A stretch of 64,000 nt of DNA from Telmatactis stephensoni (taxonomy: Eukaryota > Cnidaria > Anthozoa > Actiniaria > Isophelliidae). Position numbers and translations under genes: made by a program. Under the pieces are notes generated by a model that was not told where the DNA came from, ran no database searches, and was given only the letters and a program-made list of their open reading frames with translations. Shown here in pieces: positions 22,905 to 34,449 of the stretch. The DNA lies in contig JALIZF010001475.1 in assembly GCA_029948255.1 (NCBI GenBank), positions 186,001 through 250,000 on the forward strand, in the 5' to 3' direction. Within the stretch, counting starts at the first letter, position 1, and each line of letters starts with the position of its first letter.

Positions 22905-23406
22905 TAATACAAACGAAAATTTTCGCCGTTAATAAACGGCTAATTTTTTCCTAATACAAACGAAAATTTTCGCCGTTAATAAACGGCTAATTTTTTCCTA
23001 ATACTAACAAAAATTTTCGCCGTTAATAAACGGCTAATTTTTTTCTTAATAGTAACAAAAATTTTCGCCGTTAATAAACGGCTAATTTTTTTCTTAATAG
23101 TAACAAAAATTTTCGCCGTTAATAAACGGCTAATTTTTTCCTAATGCAAGCGGAAATTTTCGCCGTTAATAAACGGCTAATTTTTTTCGCAATATAAACG
23201 AAAATTTTCGCCGTTAATAAATGGCTAATTTTTTCTTAATAGTAACAAAAATTTTCGCCGTTAATAAACGGCTAATTTTTTCCTAATAGAAGCGAAAATT
23301 TTCGCCGTTAATAAACGGCTAATTTTCTCGAAATTCAAACCAAAATTTTCGCCGTTAATAAACGGCTAAATTTATTCCTTTTTTCGAAATGAAAATTTTC
23401 GCCGTC
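22905..23406. repeat. Satellite array 1: 47-bp monomer, about 10 copies
   Basis: The monomer contains AAAATTTTCGCCGTTAATAA then ACGGCTAATTTTTTCCTAAT. The core GCCGTTAATAAACGGC is itself a dyad (GCCGTT...AACGGC). Core copies lie near 22923, 22970, 23018, 23067, 23115, 23161, 23208, 23258, 23305 and 23348, plus a partial copy at 23401. Confidence 0.95.
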
Positions 23407-23706
23407 AATTTTCAAAAATACCCCTAAAAGATACCGGAAGGTTTTCAAAATGGTGTGTCCCGACGATTTTTTAACCCCTAAGAGATACCAGCGATAACAA
23501 GCAAGTGAACATTATGAACATAAAATTGAACGGTCGACAAGCTTTTGTTGGTCCGTAATTTCTTCCATTCAGAGAACAAGATAATAAGTGATGGGCTCTT
23601 GATGCCCTAAGAGAGACCAGGAAATGCTAAAACTTTAATTTTAACAACCTAAAAGATACTAAATCGCTGTTTTTTACCCCTAAGAGAACCAACGAGCATA
23701 CCCGAA
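23404..23706. mobile_element. hAT-like poly-G/C MITE family, copy D (ends missing)
   Basis: It runs from CAATTTTCAAAAATACCCC to CAACGAGCATACCCGA and carries CCCTAAAAGATACCGGAAG. The poly-G/C ends are absent and the left edge sits directly on the last satellite monomer. Confidence 0.75.
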
Positions 23707-23966
23707 TTTAGCATTTGAATTTGAAAGGGTCTTGAAAAGGATTGTGGAACGGAGAGAAAGACTCAAAACGTCATCGCTAGCTAGGGGCTTATTTGTCCAC
23801 CTATGATACGAAAATAATGTAGCGTGCTGCATTTATCAGTAACCTAACACGAATTTTTTACTACTCAATAAAAAAATACACTGTTTATCAAAGTAGTCTT
23901 TATATTATATAGTATAGCCAAAATTTATTTGGATCTCAAAGCCGCTACATTGTTCTATTAAAATAG

Positions 23967-24304
23967 TATTTTAAACCCGGGGGGATGGGGGGGACTCCGC
24001 CCGTAAATGGACGGGGATGCTCGTCGTACCTTTTAGGGGTCAAAATCTGCAATCTGGTACCTTTCAGGCTGTCTCAAACTTAGGTGGACTACCAGAGACA
24101 TAGCTGGTACCTTTTAGGGACTGTTTTGGGGTAAATAAACTACCTAAAATAAGCATGAAAGGGACGATTTCGATGATGTGAATTGAATCTTCAAAGCACA
24201 TCGATAACAAATGTTTCATTACTTTAATTCTTTATTATTGTTTTTGAATTGGTACCTTTTAGGGGTAGAAAGGAATTGTTGCCACTCCCACTCAGGTACC
24301 AAAC
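23967..24304. mobile_element. hAT-like poly-G/C MITE family, copy E (GGTACC subfamily)
   Basis: CCCGGGGGGATGGGGGGGAC starts it, then GGGGATGCTCGTCGTACC and GGTACCTTTTAGGGGTAGAA. The right terminus is missing after CACTCAGGTACC. It is an inverted, near full-length match to copy F at 30.4-30.8 kb. Confidence 0.75.
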
Positions 24305-24416
24305 CGATGGAAAATGATTAAAGATTTTTTATTCAATTGAATACACTGCAGAAGCAGGCTAAATCTGTCAGTCGACATCGAAGATGACTAGAAATAACTC
24401 AAGTCACTCCTATGTA

Positions 24417-25470
24417 TACGAGATTTTTAGCCGTTAATTCATGGCGAAGTAAATTCTCTTAGGTATACGAACTTTTAGCCGTTAATTTATGGCGAAGTAA
24501 ATTCTGTATGTGATACGAGATTTTTAGCCGTTAATTGATGGCGAAGTAAATTCTCTTAGATATACGAACTTTTAGCCGTTAATTGATGGCGAAGTAAATT
24601 CTCTTAGGTATACGAACTTTTAGCCGTTAATTGATGGCGAAGTAAAATTTTTTATGTGATACGATATTTTTAGCCGTTAATTCATGGCGAAGTAAATTCT
24701 CTACGGTATACGAACTTTTAGCCGTTAATTGATGGCGAAGTCAATTCTGTACCTATTACGAACTTTTAGCCGTTAATTTATGGCGAAGTAAATTCTGTAT
24801 ATGATACGAGATTTTTAGCCGTTAATTCATGGCGAAGTAAATTCTCTTAGGTATACGAACTTTTAGCCGTTAATTGATGGCGAAGTAAATTTTTTTATAT
24901 GATACGAAATTTTAGCCGTTAATTGATGGCGAAGTAAATTCTGTGACTTATACGAACTTTTAGCCGTTAATTTATGGCGAAGTAAATTCTGTACATGATA
25001 CGATATTTTTAGCCGTTAATTTATGGCGAAGTAAATTCTCTTAGGTATACGAACTTTTAGCCGTTAATTTACGGCGAAGTAAATTCTGTATATGATACGA
25101 GATTTTTAGCCGTTAATTCATGGCGAAGTAAATTCTCTTAGGTATACGAACTTTTAGCCGTTAATTGATGGCGAAGTAAATTTTTTTATATGATACGAAA
25201 TTTTAGCCGTTAATTGATGGCGAAGTAAATTCTGTGACTTATACGAACTTTTAGCCGTTAATTTATGGCGAAGTAAATTCTGTACATGATACGATATTTT
25301 TAGCCGTTAATTTATGGCGAAGTAAATTCTCTTAGGTATACGAACTTTTAGCCGTTAATTTATGGCGAAGTAAAATTTTTTATGTGAGACGAAATTTTTA
25401 GCCGTTAATTTATGGCGAAGTAAAATTTTTTATGTGAGATGAAATTTTTAGCCGTTAATTTATGGCGAAG
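24417..25470. repeat. Satellite array 2: 48-bp monomer, about 22 copies, with a 6-mer higher-order unit
   Basis: The monomer contains TTTTAGCCGTTAATTNATGG then CGAAGTAAATTCT and a TATACGAAC or GATACGA spacer. Spacers alternate (CTCTTAGGTATACGAAC, CTGTATATGATACGAGAT, TTTTTATATGATACGAAA, CTGTGACTTATACGAAC). The segment 24798-25085 is repeated almost exactly at 25088-25375, a higher-order repeat of six monomers (about 290 bp). The reverse complement of array 1 (TTAGCCGTTTATTAACGGCG) aligns with this monomer. Confidence 0.95.
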
Positions 25471-26021
25471 TGAAATATTTTATATATAATGACTTTGTGG
25501 CGAATTTTTTACTAAGTCTATAGAATGAGATTATTGCAAATTTAGCCATTATCAAAACATCGCTTGCCGTCTGTTGCTGTGACTGAGCGTTCGACCCGGC
25601 TCGATCGAACTGAATTAGTTCTCTCGCGGACTGCCAAAATAATTCGTGAAAAATCCTTACAGACAACGATTTGTGACGTAACTTGGTTGCAGTGGCCATT
25701 TCTATACTCCATAAGTTGCTACTGTGTGAATATAGCATGCTCTAAGTCACGGCGTAATGGCGGCCAGACAGTGACCAGATCGAACTACGCCGACAATTTT
25801 CCTCATCTTCCTCTTTTATGACGGAAAATATAACCCACAGGATTTTGTAGATGTTAGAGCGTTTGGATAAGAAGGAAAAAGGCATTGAGAGGTCTCAGAT
25901 AAGGGTTAATTCTGAGTTATTATGGATGTTTTTATCGAACATCTCACACTGGCTCTGTGTTTCTTTACTCATCTGGTCCTCCAGTGAGTTGCTTAACAAC
26001 GGTTGTCAAGGACGCTGAAAC

Positions 26022-27000
26022 CGGTCTATAGAGCGTTTTCACTTGACATCATTAACAAGCTAAAATCAAAATCATATATCGAAAAAAGCTGGTTAGCTGA
26101 TGTTTTTTACACGTCATCGAGGAAATTATTTTTTGAAAGTTTGAGCAATTTTCTGATATTCAGCTTTCGAATAATCGGTGATTGAATTGCTGTCACGCCA
26201 TACTGTCACGCGTTTTCGAATGGCATAATAGACAAAACAATTTGCCACAAATTTTACGTCGATGGATTGGTCATTGAATAATCTTATACTGTTTCTGTAA
26301 AATAAATAGATTACCCCTGGTTATAATATCATTTCTACTCTCGGCGTTGTGGCCGCCGTATTGGGGTTCCACAGTGGTATCCCAACATGGCGGCTCCATA
26401 CATTAATATTCTTACCAAACATTGAAGCAAAGTGAAATATTCATATCTTGGTAACAAGAAAAGATTTTGACTTTAACTTTTTGCATACAAACATAGTTTT
26501 GGTTGTTCTTCCAGATAGAGTTACTTTGATTTCGGTTAGAGCTCTAGAAAGGCTAAAAAAATTTTGAACACGTAAAATCACGTCACGTGATCGGAAGTGA
26601 AAATACTCTATTAGGGAAATCTGGTCAGATTGTCCCGCGATACAATGCAACAGAAGGTGTCACAGAAATTAAATTTTGTGAAAAAATGGCCAAAATATTT
26701 GGCGATAATGGGTAGTTTTTTAATATTAGGCGGTATTAGGGGCGACATTACGCGAAATTTGCTCCCGGCCAGCTTACTGTATATACCTAGCAGTGCGGAA
26801 TGTTGCCACTGATTGTGATTTCCCCAGCTTAAAGGGTTCAATGGACTGTGGAATAGACCATTTCACGGATACCGTAGCTCAACCTCAGCCTCGTCACAGT
26901 GCAATATTTCTTTTGAAATATAGTACAGCCCGTGGAATTTTGATGTGCTTTCATTGTCCGTTGATGTGTAAATTCCTTACATTACCGTGGAATATACAAA
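26022..27000. other. Intergenic with old repeat fragments
   Basis: No supported gene. Near 26343-26402 a small inverted pair (GGCCGCCGTATTGGGGTTCC and CCCAACATGGCGGCTCCATA) matches words near 11945-11985. A possible palindrome relative of 12107-12577 lies on either side. Confidence 0.4.
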
Positions 27001-27157
27001 TGGTTGGGTTCACACTAGGACCTCAAGTCAGACTTCAGTGTGACTTGAGATTAGTAGAGCGAGTTCGTATAACCCATGTTTTAAATGCTAATGAGTTCTG
27101 CTTGTATGCTAATGTGGGCACTGAGCCATTTCATGAAAGAAACGGGTATAATTAAGG

Positions 27158-27320
27158 CTAGTTTTCACTAGTTACATAGAGCATAAGCATAAGCAACATA
27201 CGCAGACTCAGTGAGGCAGTGCTCATTAACAGTGCTTGTCTTTTCTAACACCTCGGTGATAAATGCAGTACTGAGTCTGCGTATGTTGCTTGCGCTTATG
27301 CTTATGTCGCTAGTGAGGAC
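27158..27320. mobile_element. MITE of the GCATAAGC...GCAACATACGCAGACTCAGT family
   Basis: The inverted ends carry GCAACATACGCAGACTCAGT at the left and ACTGAGTCTGCGTATGTTGC at the right, framed by CACTAG. It interrupts the left arm of the outer element. Relatives are at 29998-30150, 32795-33850, 40740-40860 and 40886-41316. Confidence 0.75.
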
Positions 27321-27433
27321 CAGGCTTTACTTTACTTGCGAGATAAATCCTATTTTCAATAAATTACACTTTTTTGACCAAGGTGTTCTTTAATTCAGTC
27401 ATCTAACACCTACAAAATAACATACATATGGAA

Positions 27434-28043
27434 AAGCGCTGTTACACGCTGAAACTTTCCTCTGAAACTTGCCTCAATCGCGGTTGCGAGACAACTTTCA
27501 CAACGCCTTGCACCGTGTAACATGGTCAATAGACCGTTTTGCAGTAACACTATTTTCCAACTTCGTGCATCTTGAAACAAAGAACTGCAGCGTGGAATGT
27601 GCGGAATGAGAACTTCTTTTGTTTGAAGTGAAACTCCCCTTTGTCTTCCAATCAAGAACGCATGTTAATAAGGTTCCGAGCAACAGAACTTGGAGCCATA
27701 TTTATGTCTTCTTCATTGGAAGACAAAGCGAAGTTCTATTTCAAACAAAAGAAGTTCACATTCCGCACATTCTACGATGTAGTTCCTTGTTTCAAGATGT
27801 ACGAAGTTGGAAAATAGTATTACGGCAAAAAGGTCTAATAATTAGCGAAAACTTTCCCTGGTTCGGTTTCACGAGATGGTTTCACGAAAAGTAGAACAAC
27901 TTTCTAGTCTTGCAACACAAACGTGTGTCGCAAACAAGTTTCAGGACGAAGTTTCAGCGTATAACACCCTTTATGAAAATCGTCTCGCATCGGCGATCGA
28001 GACAAGTTTCAGATAAGTTTCAGGGTGTATTAAACAGCGCCTT
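27434..28043. mobile_element. Inner nested MITE (GCGCTGTTxxACxC...TGAAACTT ends) with inner hairpin
   Basis: GCGCTGTTACACGCTGAAAC at the left is answered by TTTCAGGGTGTATTAAACAGCGC. Inside, 27528-27650 and 27716-27845 form another inverted pair (ACTATTTTCCAACTTCGTGC, CTTCTTTTGTTTGAAGTG words). Confidence 0.7.
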
Positions 28044-28450
28044 AACTTGCTAGCAGATGCTCGTTGTTGTTTCTATTTTCCTAATTTGCCGATCAGTTTT
28101 CGCTGTATCGTAATTTGCTGTGTTGTTATGGTCCGAACCGGTCCCGCATCGGTCGTTTCAACTGCTACCAACAAAACCGACAGCTATCAGCCAAAACAAA
28201 ATTAAAGCAGGCGGGAAAGTAGCGAAAAGACACACAGCAAAAGAGCGAGAAGGTTAAGGAATTAAAGAACACCTTTGTCAAAAAAGTGTAATTTGTTGAA
28301 AATAGGATTTATCTCGCGCGTAAAATAGTTATATTTGTAGTGCTTCTATCATGAAATGGCTTAGTGCCCACATTAGCATACAAGCAGAACTCATTAGCAT
28401 TTAAAACATGGGTTATACGAACTCGCTCTATTTTGTGTGTGAACGGCTCA

Positions 28451-29997
28451 TCAAGGCCAATTTCAAGTCAGTCTTGAAATCCATGGGAAAGCGGCATTTT
28501 CAAAAGATTTCTGTCTGACTTCAAGTCAGATGAAAACATGACTTAGCTCCGACTTGAAACAACTTTTTGACAGGTCGTCACTATTTGTATACTAGATAGT
28601 CATTTTTCTTTCACGGTCAAATGAAAATCTCTCTAGGAAGGAGTCCTTACATTGGCAACTCGGTGACTGCCTATTCTGGGAATCTGGCAATAGATATTTG
28701 TTATACAATTCTCAAAAGAATGCACGTAATATTAATATACACAAGAACGCGAAAAATATGAGACCGTATTAGGTTAGTAACATTTGAATGGCTTCCCGGT
28801 GCAAAGCCGTGCGCTAAATCAAAGTCAAAAGTGGCAATAAAAACGACATCATTTGTACTGATTTTTGCAGAATTGAATAATAAATATGTTATTGGTCGAT
28901 GAACCAGGTTGGTCGATGAACCAGGGAATACTGCTGTGAATTTTTACTTGTCACTTGCAGTTGGCTCGCCAAAATACAGCGTGACTCGTAAAAATACACA
29001 GCTGTATTAGCTGGTTAATCAATAACCTATATAATAACTTATATATACCTATTTCAAAAAGGTTGTCCAAGGTTGGTTTTGTTGTATACCGGCTGAATAT
29101 TGCATAGTGCATACCAAGCATGAACAAAGTGCAAGTGGCAAACAAGAGGCAATATAACTACACATAATGTCTCTCTGTAGCCTTTCAGGTTAGAACAAAG
29201 TAGACAGTTTGCATTTTCGATATTTTAGGCATGAAAAATTATGAAAACTATAAATTCACAATACATTTTGGTCTTGGTGTATATACAATATGCAGTATGC
29301 AACAAATCAAAGGACAACCTTGTTTGAAATATAGGTATATATATCAAGTGTTTCCGCCTGTTTACTTACGTTACTCATTGTCAGTAGTCTTGACCGTCCG
29401 CTAGAATTCAATAGTGCAATTAATTAATATATAAATGCTTGGAAGTTCCACGTCGCTTATATTATTGATATCAACTTATTTAAGCAGAAACAAAGAAACA
29501 GTTTTTATCTTCAAACAAAGAGACGCTGCTTGAGTTGTTCTCGGAATCTCCCATATGCAAAATAATACGTCATAACCTGACAGTGTTTGTTTTCTCGGAA
29601 AAATAACGCTTACCTGTCTAGACATATCATGAAGGCCCATATGCAGATCCATTTCTGCCATTCTCTTGGTTTTGAAGCTACGTAGAAATCTGCAGATAGT
29701 TTTGTTATTGCATCGGCTGACGGTATCAGTTCAGTACAGATGATAACCTTGTGAATGTTGACGAGAAAAAAGTTTACGATTCGACTATCAATCTCGCTAT
29801 ATCCCGCGGTACAAAATGTCCGGAAAACTTTGTTCATATTTATACGTTACTCATTGTTCTTGTCTGTTAATACTAGAATAGGTGAAATGCCTCCTTAAAA
29901 CCTGGCATTCATTTTATCTGATACGTTTCTCCAGTCAGAAATTTAACTACAATGGGGGTACTACTGAAATCAAATACTGTGAACTGCACAGCCATTA
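28451..29997. other. Intergenic, no gene seen
   Basis: GACTTCAAGTCAG-like words repeat near 28464-28555. Nothing else with structure was found, and the ORFs have no domain or codon support. Confidence 0.4.
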
Positions 29998-30150
29998 CGA
30001 CGCAAGCTCAAATATTAAGCGCAAGCACAAGGATCAAATGTTTTTGATATCTTAGGCTTGTTCTAATGCCTGTGGTTATGTTTGTGTTCACGTTATGCTA
30101 GTAAAAACAATCTTATGCTTGCGCTTTTGTTTGCGTCACTAGTGAAATCA
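29998..30150. mobile_element. GCATAAGC-family MITE, diverged
   Basis: GACGCAAGCTCAAATATTAA..GCGCAAGC at the left and TTATGCTTGCGCTTTTGTTT then GCGTCACTAGTG at the right are an imperfect inverted pair. Confidence 0.55.
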
Positions 30151-30365
30151 ACCAATAGTTACTTCCTGATCATTAGCCTGAAATGATACATAGAGCCGAT
30201 TGAGAATATTAGCTGAACGTTGCCGACTTGCAAGTTGCTTGAGACGTACACACGAACTGAGTTAAGTTCATTTGCAGTCCTGGAATCATTTGCGGTCCTG
30301 TACAGATATAAAGCCTATTTCTGGATCGCAAAATATAGATCAAATTGTCCAGGTTTGTTTTGTTT

Positions 30366-30775
30366 TTGGGGGGACTCCTATATATAAGAGGACGGGGATG
30401 CTCGTCGGAAATTTTGAAAATGACCCCTAAAATGTACCTGAGTGGGAGTGGCAACAATTGATTTCTACCCCTAAAAGGTACCAATTCAAAAAAAAAAAAA
30501 TAAATAAATAAAGAATTAAAGTAATGAAACACATTGTTATCGATGTGCTTTGAAGATTCAATTCAGATCACCGAAATCGTCCCTTTCATGCTTATTTTAG
30601 GTAGTTTATTTACCCCAAAACAGTCCCTAAAAGGTACCAGCTATGTCTCTGGTAGTCCACTTAAGTCTGAGACACCCTAAAAGGTACCAGATTGCAAATT
30701 TTGACCCCTAAAAGGTACGACGAGCATCCCCGTCCATTTACGATCGGAGTCCCCCCCCCCCCCCCCCCCCGGGGG
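30366..30775. mobile_element. hAT-like poly-G/C MITE family, copy F
   Basis: It opens TTTTGGGGGGACTCC and closes with a C-run of about 22 bp followed by GGGGG. It contains GACGGGGATGCTCGTCGG, CCCCTAAAAGGTACGACGAG and an A-rich centre. It is the inverted partner of copy E. Confidence 0.8.
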
Positions 30776-31127
30776 CTCTTTTCAAGCTCTCGCATTTAAA
30801 AGAAAGAAGGGAATACTCATTGCGTGCACTCTAAAAACCATTATGGAGTTCATGTGTCAAAAGCAATTTTTTAATGACTGTGGCCATATGACTATATACG
30901 ATCTCTTCGGAGTATCAAAGTGGTTTATATTCATATCATTGTACGGTTTTAATTTATTTATTCACCTGATTGAAAGCTTTATTAATCATTAGAAAGTATC
31001 ATGTATATTAAGTAAATATTTTGTTAAAACATTTGATAATTGCTCGGAATTTTATAAAAGCTACGAAAAGTGATTTTCGACATTTAAAATTCTCTTATAA
31101 CATTGCAAACTATCGATTATGGCTACT
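30776..31127. other. Intergenic, nothing recognised
   Basis: AT-rich sequence without an ORF, repeat boundary or motif that I can name. Confidence 0.4.
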
Positions 31128-31450
31128 TCCACACTAATACCTCCACACTTATACCTCCACACTAATACAGCCACACTTATACCTCCACACTAACAACTCC
31201 ACACTAATACTTTCACACTAACACCTCCACACTAATACTCCACACTAACACATCCACAGTAATACCTCAACACACTAACACCTCCCCACTCATACCTCCA
31301 CACTAATACCTCAACACACTAATACTCCACACTAACACCTCCACAGTAATACCTCAACACACTAACACCTCCACACTCATACCTCCACACTAATACCTCC
31401 ACACCAATACCTTCACAATATTACCTCCACACTAATACTTCCACAACAAT
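31128..31450. repeat. Minisatellite, 14-bp CTCCACACTAATAC unit
   Basis: About 22 imperfect units such as CTCCACACTAATAC, CTCCACACTAACAC and CTCAACACACTAATAC. Confidence 0.95.
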
Positions 31451-32186
31451 GCGGATAAATATTTTATCCTCCTACTTCACACCCTAGTCAAAATAATGGC
31501 GCCGTTTTAGTGTGGACGGAGGCCTAACCGTCTAAAAAAGATGCATTTTGAAATTGTATTCGAATTTTTGGACGTAGCCAGGACTTATGCCAAGTCATTG
31601 CTGGGTTGTATGTGTCGTCATGGCAGCCATCTTGGATGAATTTCAACAAAAGATTTGCATCTGTTGTTTGCTCATATACCCAACATGGCTACTGCCTCTT
31701 TGTCTTTTGATTCCCGAAAGTATAGATGAAACCTAGCAATACATTAACTATTACACTTTCTGCAAATTGATACATTAAAAACTAAAAGAACTAGTTACAT
31801 TGGCATATAGTTACATTAGCTTTAAAAACAAGATTTTACCTTGGATATTTACTTTAAAAATTAACTAATGTGATAAGTGTATGTGGATCTTGGGTAAAAA
31901 TTGATTTACTGTTCTTTATGAAAGCTGTAGCTTTCGTTCGATCTTTCTTTCTTAATCGAGTTTTCTCTACGCGATAGCTTAGCCTTCGTTCCTTCGCTTG
32001 GCGCAAAAATATTTGTCACAAAGGATCGTGATCTTGATTTGTGATCGTATACTATTCATCCCCTCACTATAACGACCCAATCATTAAAACGACTTATCCG
32101 GCGATCCACCCTCTGAAATCTTTACATCTCTCTAGAACGAACATTGTTTCCATGGTGCCGGTATAGAGGGGTCCGACTATACAGCG
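31451..32186. other. Downstream region of the SRCR receptor gene
   Basis: This should include the receptor 3' UTR on the minus strand, but no clear polyadenylation signal stands out close to the stop codon. Bases 32046-32190 contain CTCACTATAACGACC and TATAGAGGGGTCCGACTATA, words typical of pogo/Tigger-type ends. Confidence 0.35.
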
Positions 32187-32506
32187 TTATAAAGTGTCGT
32201 GGTCGGCAAAGGGCTTACTGTCGTCATAAATTCCCAATGCTTCCGAAGGACCTTTGAAATTCGGTTTCATTCTGTACTTTAGAGCAGTAAGTCTACCTGG
32301 TTTGCCACTGTCATCACCGAGCTCATACCTCACACAGCTGGTGTCACCTCTGTCGTTGTGCCTGCCCGAGCAGTAGTAACGGTAGAGAACCACGCCTATG
32401 ACTAATGCAATTATTAATAGTAGTATTACTACTATGGTAACAATGGCTCCAGTGCTTATGCCGCCTGAACTTCCGGCAGGTTTTGTAGTGCCTAGTTTGA
32501 TAGCAC
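32187..32506 (-). CDS. Exon 15: transmembrane helix and cytoplasmic tail
   Basis: 320 bp with the stop codon at 32189-32187. It encodes a Gly/Ser-rich stalk, the helix [20 protein letters not shown] and VLYRYYC, then a tail of about 60 aa ending HDTL. There are tyrosines in VRYEL and GIYDD but no ITAM or ITIM pattern. The last residues could be a class III-type PDZ ligand (acidic residue at -2, Leu at 0). Confidence 0.9.
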
Positions 32507-34398
32507 CTGCAATCAAGAAGAAGGGTGATAGTTATTATATAACAGTTGGTATATAGCTCGAACTCCGATTGGTCGAGAACCGTGCGTAATTAAAGTACAA
32601 ACACATGAATGACGTCACAAAATGCTACGTACGCTCTGATTGGTTGGAATGTTTTAGAGTACAAGTCCACGGAAAACATTTCCCTTCCTTCCCCTCCCTT
32701 CCGCTCCTCCACCTCTGGAATTTTCATTTGTTATATTTCAATTCTTTTCTAGCCATGAATTTTCGACTCCCATATCTATAAGGTCAGTAGAGATTATGCT
32801 TGTCACTAGTGCAAAGACAAGCACTGCTAATAAGCAGTACATTAATGAGTCTGTGTATGTTGCTTGTGCTTATGCTTGTGTCACTAGTGCAAAGACAAGC
32901 ACTGCTAATAAGCAGTACATTGAGTCTGTGTATGTTGCTTGTGTTTATGCTTATGTCACTAGTGCAAAGACAAGCACTGCTAATGAGCGGTACATTACTG
33001 AGTCTGTGTATGTTACTTAAGGCCTGGGTCATTGGGCCGAACTAAATAACCTAAAATTGCAATATCTCTACCAATATTAATTGTACTTAGATATAATTTT
33101 GGCCCATAGTCATAATCAGGTTCCTTAACATTTTTATTTGTGTATGGTCAGAATTCGGAGGTCACGTGACCTATAGGATGAAAAAATATTAATTTGAAAA
33201 TGGGCCGGTGAAAATGCATTTAATGAAGACTGTTTTTGATGTGTAACTGTTAAGGACATCTAGATAAGTTAGAAACTGCCTGGAATGGATGACTTCATTT
33301 AAACGGTGAGGAGTAAAATGCAAATTTGTAAATACCTGGTTTGGTCACGTGACCTCTTTTACCAAATATCTCCTTAACAATCAATGATGGACCACCATTC
33401 CAGGCAGATTTTGAAAGACAACCCCAAAAGTCATAAATTGACATCTCATTCATTATTTCACTTTACGTCTCTATACGGCCCATTTTCCATTGAATTTTTG
33501 TCATTTTCTATATTACGTAGATGGTCACGTGACCAAGCGTTCCCCATTTTGTCAATGAGAATTTTTCAAAATCGACCAATTCTAACACGTCTCCAAGTTA
33601 GAAAGCGAAATGTTCAATATTTCTCTTGAAATGTAAAAAAATACCATTTTATGCTAAATAAAGGCCTGACCCAGGCCTTAACATGCTTGAGATATGCTTA
33701 TGTCGCTAGTGAAAAGACAAGCACTGCTAATGAGCAGTACATTACTGAGTCTGTGTATGTTGCTTGTGTGAGAAAAGACAAGCACTGCTAACTGAATCAA
33801 GCAGTACATTACTGACTGCGTATGTTGCTTGCACTTAAACTTGCATCGCAAGTGTGAACCATGCTCTTAAAAACACAGGAAGCCCGGTCAAAGCCGTAAT
33901 ACCTATCTGCCCGTCCACTCTTAAGTAAGCAGTTTCTTTCGCAAACCCTCTATCATTCGATGCTTCGCAAGTGATTATTCCTGCGTCATCCACTTGAACA
34001 TTATACAGTGTAACGCTATCTTTGACATTTGTATTGCCTGGTCGCCTTTTTAATAGCTGGCCATTTTTCTTCCATATAACTTTTGGTTCAGGGAAGGCAA
34101 GGACTTGACAGAAAAATGTTACATTAGCGCCCGACAAAACGGACATGTTCAAAGGAGGTATATCGATAATTGGCGGACCTAGGAAATAAAAATAAGAATT
34201 GACTTTAAATAACTAAAGACAGAGAGAATAATATACAGACAGGAAAATATATATATACTAGCAACGAAGCAAACTGGAAACAAGGCAAGAAAATATGCAC
34301 GAAGCCAGTGAGCAACAAACAAACAAACAAACAAACAAACAAACAAACAAACAAACAAACAAACAAACAAACAAACAAACAAACAAACAAACAAACAA

Positions 34399-34449
<51 letters not shown>

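Larger units (their letters stand above)
21732..26021. mobile_element. 4.3 kb foldback-like element with long arms and inverted satellite arrays
   Basis: Terminal repeats of about 275 bp, starting GTTTCAGCGTCC, lie at 21732-22006 and, inverted, at 25744-26021. They are followed inward by further inverted similarity (AGCATG..CACACAGxAGCAACTTAT near 22487-22520 and 25700-25740; GCAAATTT..ACTCATTxTATA nearer the arrays). Then comes a tandem array in each arm: 22905-23406 and 24417-25470, whose monomers are diverged complements. The centre (23404-24310) holds two poly-G/C MITE copies and about 270 bp of other DNA. A 57-bp piece of the terminal repeat (GTCGGCGTAGTTCGATCTGG...) is duplicated at 22430-22487. 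No transposase is visible, so it would depend on one from elsewhere. The architecture matches Foldback elements, whose long inverted repeats contain tandem subrepeats. Confidence 0.85.
27001..28450. mobile_element. Composite nested element, outer layer (about 1.45 kb inverted-repeat element)
   Basis: An 80-bp near-perfect inverted pair lies at 27056-27134 and 28348-28429 (AGAGCGAGTTCGTATAACCC ... TTTCATGA). A second pair (AAATCCTATTTTCAATAAAT..AAAGTGT.. words) is at 27345-27395 and 28262-28315. Two other elements are inserted within it (27158-27320 and 27434-28043). Confidence 0.75.

Noticed and set aside
22905..25470. Possible CRISPR array (regular repeats of 47-48 bp)
   Set aside because: The spacers are themselves repeated and the surroundings are an animal genome with introns. 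It is a satellite array inside a foldback-like element.
25460..25821. Overlapping ORFs of 85-92 codons considered as transposase remnants
   Set aside because: They lie on the inverted arm of the foldback element, have no transposase motif, and one translates the terminal repeat.
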